The notes under the pieces: model-generated | What the model was told of the DNA's origin: nothing | What the model saw: the letters and a program-made list of their open reading frames with translations, nothing else | Database searches by the model: none | Program-made: the position numbers and the translations under genes | Origin: Deltaproteobacteria bacterium | Lineage (GTDB): Bacteria; Desulfobacterota; Desulfuromonadia; Desulfuromonadales; BM103 | Assembly (NCBI GenBank): GCA_005774545.1 | Contig: VAUL01000002.1 | Location: forward strand, 124,001-188,000 | Direction of reading: 5' to 3' | Length of the DNA stretch: 64,000 nt | Shown: positions 59,967-64,000 of the stretch, one piece after another | How positions within the stretch are numbered: the stretch's first letter is position 1 | Layout of the letters: each line of letters starts with the position of its first letter

Positions 59967-61631
59967 ATGACCAAGCGCAGCGATGCTATTACCAAAGGAT
60001 TCGAACGAACCCCCCATCGCGCCCTACTGAAGGGGACCGGGGTTCCACAGAAGGAGATGGACAAGCCGTTCATCGGCATCGCCACCTCCTTTACCGATCT
60101 GATCCCCGGGCATACCGGGATGCGCGACCTGGAGCGCTTCATCGAGAAAGGCGTCCACACGGGCGGCGGCTACGCCTTTTTCTTCGGCATCCCCGGCGTT
60201 TGCGACGGCATCGCCATGGGGCACAAGGGGATGCACTATTCGCTGCCGACTCGCGAACTGATCGCCGACATGGTCGAATCGGTTGCCGAGGCCCATCGCC
60301 TCGACGGCCTGGTGCTGCTGACCAACTGCGACAAGATCACCCCGGGGATGCTGATGGCTGCGGCCCGTCTCGACATCCCCTGCATCGTGGTGACTGCCGG
60401 GCCGATGCTTACCGGCAACGGTCGCGAGGGGCGGCGCTTCTCCTTCGTCTCCGACACCTTCGAGGCGATGGCCAAGTACAAGGCCGGCGTCATCGACGAG
60501 AAGGAACTGATGGTCTGCGAGGACATGGCCTGTCCGACCGCCGGTTCCTGCCAGGGGCTCTTCACCGCCAACACCATGGCGATCCTGACGGAAACCCTCG
60601 GCATGAGCCTGGTGCGCTGCGGCACCGCCCTGGCGGTTTCCTCCCTGAAGCGCCGGATCGCCTTCGCGTCCGGCGAACGGATCGTCCAACTGGTGCGCGA
60701 CGGGATCACCCCGCGCCAGATCATGACCAAGGCGGCGTTCGAAAACGCCATCCGGGTCGATGTGGCCCTGGGCGGATCGAGCAACACCGTGCTGCACCTG
60801 CTCTCCATCGCCCGTGAGGCCGGTGTCGAGCTCCCCCTCTCGGAGTTCGACCGCCTGAGCCGGACCACCCCGCAGCTCGCCTCGATGAACCCGGGCGGCA
60901 AGCATTTCATGGAAGATCTCGACGGCGCCGGCGGAGTACCCGGTGTCCTTTACCAGTTGCGCGACCTGATCAACGACAACCCGACTCTCACCGGCCCGAC
61001 GATCAAGGAGATCGTCGCCAGCATCGCCTCGGTCGACGAAGAGGTGATCCGGCCCCTGTCGAATCCCTATCGTCAGGAGGGCGGGATCGCCATCCTCTCC
61101 GGCAACCTCGCCCCGGAAGGGGCGGTGGTCAAGCAGTCCGGCGTTTCGGAGGCGATGATGGTCTTCGAGGGGACGGCGCGCTGCTTCGACTCCGAGGAGG
61201 GTGCCATGGCGGCGCTGATGGGCGGGAAGGTGCAGCCCGGCGACGTGGTGGTGATCCGTTACGAGGGGCCCAAGGGCGGCCCCGGCATGAGGGAGATGCT
61301 CGCCCCGACCGCGACCCTGATGGGGCTCGGTCTGGGCGACTCCGTCGCCCTGATCACCGACGGCCGGTTCTCCGGCGGGACCCGCGGGCCGTGCATCGGT
61401 CACATCTCCCCGGAGGCCGCCGAGGGCGGGCCGATCGCCCTGGTGCGCGACGGCGACCGCATCCGCCTCGATATCCCGCAGCGCCGGCTGGAACTGCTGG
61501 TGGACGACGCGGAGCTGGCCCGTCGCCAGGCCGAATGGAGCGCGCCGGAGCCGAAGATCAAGACCGGCTGGCTGGCCCGCTACGCCAAGGTCGTCACCTC
61601 GGCGCACACCGGGGCGGTCTGCAAGGCGTAA
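59967..61631 (+). CDS. ilvD: Dihydroxy-acid dehydratase
   Basis: 554 residues. Iron-sulfur cysteines lie in NCDKITPGM and [40 protein letters not shown] is the C-terminal signature. It dehydrates dihydroxy acids in valine, leucine and isoleucine synthesis. Start ATG 59967 has SD GAGG, partly pairable with CCTC just upstream. First gene of the ilv group. Confidence 0.98.
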   Translation: MTKRSDAITKGFERTPHRALLKGTGVPQKEMDKPFIGIATSFTDLIPGHTGMRDLERFIEKGVHTGGGYAFFFGIPGVCDGIAMGHKGMHYSLPTRELIADMVESVAEAHRLDGLVLLTNCDKITPGMLMAAARLDIPCIVVTAGPMLTGNGREGRRFSFVSDTFEAMAKYKAGVIDEKELMVCEDMACPTAGSCQGLFTANTMAILTETLGMSLVRCGTALAVSSLKRRIAFASGERIVQLVRDGITPRQIMTKAAFENAIRVDVALGGSSNTVLHLLSIAREAGVELPLSEFDRLSRTTPQLASMNPGGKHFMEDLDGAGGVPGVLYQLRDLINDNPTLTGPTIKEIVASIASVDEEVIRPLSNPYRQEGGIAILSGNLAPEGAVVKQSGVSEAMMVFEGTARCFDSEEGAMAALMGGKVQPGDVVVIRYEGPKGGPGMREMLAPTATLMGLGLGDSVALITDGRFSGGTRGPCIGHISPEAAEGGPIALVRDGDRIRLDIPQRRLELLVDDAELARRQAEWSAPEPKIKTGWLARYAKVVTSAHTGAVCKA

Positions 61632-61674
61632 CAACCCAAAATCATAATTGATTTACCTCGCTGATGGAGGCGAT

Positions 61675-63372
61675 ATGAAACTCACCGGTTCGAAGATTCT
61701 GCTCGAGTGCCTGCAACGTGAAGGGGTGGATACCGTGTTCGGCTACCCCGGCGGCACGGTCATCAACATCTACGACGACCTGATGGACTCGCCGATCAAG
61801 CACATTCTCACCCGCCACGAACAGGCGGCCGTCCATGCGGCCGACGGCTATGCCCGGGCCACCGGCAAGGTCGGCGTGGCCATTGCCACCAGCGGTCCGG
61901 GGGCGACCAACACCATCACCGGCATCGCCACCGCCTACATGGATTCGATCCCGCTGGTGGTCATCTCCGGCCAGGTGCCCACCCCGCTGATCGGCAACGA
62001 TGCCTTCCAGGAAGCCGACATCATCGGCATTACCCGGCCGATCACCAAGCACAACTTCCTGGTGCGCGACGTCAAGGATCTCGCCACCATCATGAAGAAG
62101 GCCTTCTACATCGCCCGCACCGGCCGGCCCGGCCCGGTGGTGATCGATCTGCCCAAGGACATCCAGTTGGCGACGGCCAAATTCGAATATCCCGAGACCG
62201 TGGAGTTGCGCGGGTACAAGCCGACCTACAGCGGCAACGTGCGCATGGTCGAGAAGGCCGCGGCGATGATCCTGGCGGCGAAGAAGCCGGTGATCTACGT
62301 CGGCGGCGGCGCCACCCTGACCGACGCCCATGCCGAGCTGAAGCAGTTGGCCGAGATGATCCAGGCGCCGGTCACCACCACCCTGATGGGGATGGCCTGT
62401 TTCCCGAAGCGTCACCCGCTCTCCCTCGGGATGCTGGGGATGCACGGTACCTATTACGCCAATATGGCGGTGACCAACTCCGACCTGCTGATCGCCCTCG
62501 GCGCCCGCTTCGACGACCGCGTCACCGGCAAGATCGCCACTTTTGCGCCGCACGCCAAGATCATCCACGTCGACATCGATCCGACCTCGATCAAGAAGAA
62601 CGTGCGCGTCGACCTGCCGATCGTCGGCGACCTGCGCGACGTGCTGACCAAGCTCCTCAAGGAACTCGGCGAACATGCCGAGGAGGTGACGAAGCAGGGC
62701 GACCGGCTCAAGCCCTGGCTCGAGGAGATCGCCGACTGGCGACGCCAGCAGCCGATGAGCTATGTGCCGTCGAAGACCGAGATCAAGCCGCAGTTCGTCA
62801 TCGAGAAGCTGCGCGAACTCTCCAGTGACGACGCCATCGTCACCACCGAGGTCGGCCAGCACCAGATGTGGGCCGCCCAGTTCTTCGATTTCGTTCAGCC
62901 GCGCACCTTCCTCTCCTCCGGGGGGCTCGGCACCATGGGTTTCGGTCTGCCGGCGGCCCTCGGCGCCCAGGCGGCCTTCCCCAAGCGCCAGGTCATCGAC
63001 ATCTCCGGTGACGGTTCGTTCCAGATGAACTCCCAGGAGCTGGCGACGCTGGTCCAGTACCGCCTGCCGGTAAAGATCGTCATTCTCAACAACAACTTCC
63101 TCGGCATGGTTCGCCAGTGGCAGCAGCTCTTCTTCAACAAGCGCTACAGCCAGACCTGCATGGAGCTGCCGATCGACTTCGTCAAGCTGGCCGAGGCCTA
63201 CGGCGCGACCGGCCTGCGCGCCGGCAAGCCGGAGGAGGTCGAGGAGGTGATCAGGAAGGCTTTTGCGACCAAGGGCCCGGTGATCATGGAGTTCAAGATC
63301 TCCCGCGAGGAGAACGTTCTCCCCATGGTGCCGGCGGGAGCGAGCCTGAACGAAATGGTGCTGGCGTCGTAA
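61675..63372 (+). CDS. ilvB: Acetolactate synthase, large subunit
   Basis: 565 residues from ATG 61675 (SD GGAGG). Pyr domain with the catalytic glutamate in [19 protein letters not shown], central FAD-type domain, and the thiamine-PP motif [18 protein letters not shown] ending [12 protein letters not shown]. It joins two pyruvates or pyruvate and 2-oxobutyrate. Followed 63 bases later by ilvN. Confidence 0.98.
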   Translation: MKLTGSKILLECLQREGVDTVFGYPGGTVINIYDDLMDSPIKHILTRHEQAAVHAADGYARATGKVGVAIATSGPGATNTITGIATAYMDSIPLVVISGQVPTPLIGNDAFQEADIIGITRPITKHNFLVRDVKDLATIMKKAFYIARTGRPGPVVIDLPKDIQLATAKFEYPETVELRGYKPTYSGNVRMVEKAAAMILAAKKPVIYVGGGATLTDAHAELKQLAEMIQAPVTTTLMGMACFPKRHPLSLGMLGMHGTYYANMAVTNSDLLIALGARFDDRVTGKIATFAPHAKIIHVDIDPTSIKKNVRVDLPIVGDLRDVLTKLLKELGEHAEEVTKQGDRLKPWLEEIADWRRQQPMSYVPSKTEIKPQFVIEKLRELSSDDAIVTTEVGQHQMWAAQFFDFVQPRTFLSSGGLGTMGFGLPAALGAQAAFPKRQVIDISGDGSFQMNSQELATLVQYRLPVKIVILNNNFLGMVRQWQQLFFNKRYSQTCMELPIDFVKLAEAYGATGLRAGKPEEVEEVIRKAFATKGPVIMEFKISREENVLPMVPAGASLNEMVLAS

Positions 63373-63435
63373 ATCAAGAGCATAGGTCTTGTTGGTCCTG
63401 TGTGACCTGTAAGTCCTATTTCAAGGAGCTTTGAA

Positions 63436-63933
63436 ATGAAACATACGATTTCCGTATTGGTTGAAAACGAGTTCGGCGTGCTGGCCCGCGTCGCCGGGCT
63501 CTTTTCGGGCCGCGGCTTCAACATCGAAAGCCTGTCGGTCGCGCCGACCCTCGATCCGAGCATTTCGCGGATGACCATCGTCACCTCGGGTGACGACCGG
63601 ATTCTCGAGCAGATCAACAAGCAGCTCAACAAGCTGATCGACACCATCAAGGTCATCGACTTCACCGGCGAGGAGTTCATCGAGCGCGAGTTGTGCATGA
63701 TCAAGGTCACCGCCGAGGACGATACCCGCGCCGAGGTGCTGCGCATCTGCGACATCTTCCGCGGCAAGGTGGTCGACGTGACGCCGAAATGCTACGTCAT
63801 CGAAGTGACCGGTGCCCCGGCCAAGATCAACGCGATCATCGAACTGCTGCGCCCGATGGGGATCAAGGAACTGGTCCGTTCCGGCCCGGTCGCCCTCGGC
63901 CGCGGTCCGAAGGGCTGGCGATCCAATGATTGA
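63436..63933 (+). CDS. ilvN: Acetolactate synthase, small regulatory subunit
   Basis: 165 residues. The N-terminal ACT domain is HTISVLVENEFGVLARVAGLFSGRGFNIESL, and the C-terminal small-subunit domain contains CMIKVTAEDDTRAEVLRICDIFRGK. It binds valine and stimulates IlvB. SD AAGGAG. ilvC is the usual next gene but lies beyond the window. Confidence 0.97.
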   Translation: MKHTISVLVENEFGVLARVAGLFSGRGFNIESLSVAPTLDPSISRMTIVTSGDDRILEQINKQLNKLIDTIKVIDFTGEEFIERELCMIKVTAEDDTRAEVLRICDIFRGKVVDVTPKCYVIEVTGAPAKINAIIELLRPMGIKELVRSGPVALGRGPKGWRSND

Positions 63934-63937
63934 GTTA

Positions 63938-63977
63938 AGTGCTGAGTGCTCAGCGATGCGCGATGAGTATCCCTCCG
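63938..63977. repeat. Short GTGCTGAG/GCGATGAG repeat
   Basis: AAGTGCTGAGTGCTCAGCGA followed by TGCGCGATGAGT is made of the same units (GTGCTGAG, GCGATGAG) as the inverted arms after tsaB at 59436-59519. It lies just after the ilvN stop. Confidence 0.6.
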
Positions 63978-64000
63978 GGATGAGTTTGTGATGGTGACTC

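Overview
The window looks like chromosome of a GC-rich Desulfuromonadales-type bacterium (Geobacter/Desulfuromonas/Geothermobacter relatives). This is inferred from gene content and order, not from a database match. The pointers are the pyrG-kds-lpt-rpoN-hpf-ptsN-hprK-rapZ-mannose PTS gene string, a sigma-54 controlled minor-pilin/PilY1 cluster, several small ferredoxins and a rubrerythrin/ferritin-type iron protein. No rRNA, tRNA, CRISPR array, prophage or insertion sequence was seen.

Layout. 1-1.5 kb: the 5' part of an MFS permease (minus strand), a REP-like repeat and a His-rich ferredoxin. 1.5-11.7 kb: a histidine kinase and NtrC-type regulator, then a near-perfect sigma-54 promoter with a 17-base palindrome about 90 bases upstream, then pilV-like, pilW-like, pilX-like, pilY1-like and a lipoprotein gene. 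The middle of this pilus block has much lower GC than its flanks. 11.8-20.1 kb: one 2750-residue secreted protein combining an HExxH metallopeptidase-like domain, an alpha/alpha-toroid (squalene-cyclase-like) repeat region, CARDB, Calx-beta, Ig-like, beta-propeller and carboxypeptidase-regulatory-like domains. I consider this the most unusual gene in the window. 20.2-20.7 kb: a cold-shock gene with a long structured leader. 20.7-23.4 kb (minus strand): an apparent operon of a small charged protein, an RRM protein, a DHA2-type MFS pump and an SDR oxidoreductase. 23.5-24.0 kb: a ferritin-like gene. 24.2-27.7 kb: carB and a small unknown gene.

27.8-43.5 kb is a dense forward gene string for Kdo synthesis (kdsB, kdsA, kdsD, kdsC), CTP supply (pyrG), LPS export (lptC, lptA, lptB), sigma-54 (rpoN), ribosome hibernation (hpf) and nitrogen/carbon phosphotransfer signalling (ptsN, hprK, rapZ, EIIA, EIIB, EIIC, EIID, HPr, EI). 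43.6-48.7 kb has metK and ahcY of the activated-methyl cycle flanking a glycosyltransferase, a hotdog thioesterase and a glycine-zipper lipoprotein. 48.8-51.1 kb (minus strand) is lptG-lptF, which completes the inner-membrane LPS exporter with lptB and lptC.

51.2-59.4 kb carries the classic rpsB-tsf-pyrH-frr block, a two-cluster ferredoxin, then uppS-cdsA-dxr-rseP-tsaB. 59.6-64 kb has a YdcH-like gene and the branched-chain amino-acid genes ilvD-ilvB-ilvN. The window ends in a short repeat that also forms the hairpin after tsaB.

Points most worth a second look: the giant toroid/protease protein; the sigma-54/pilus regulatory unit and its GC mosaic; the cold-shock leader with an internal terminator-like hairpin; an 18-base tandem duplication creating a five-codon ORF at a stop/start junction; four genes whose predicted promoters leave almost no leader; and a cdsA gene that seems to need an ATT start.
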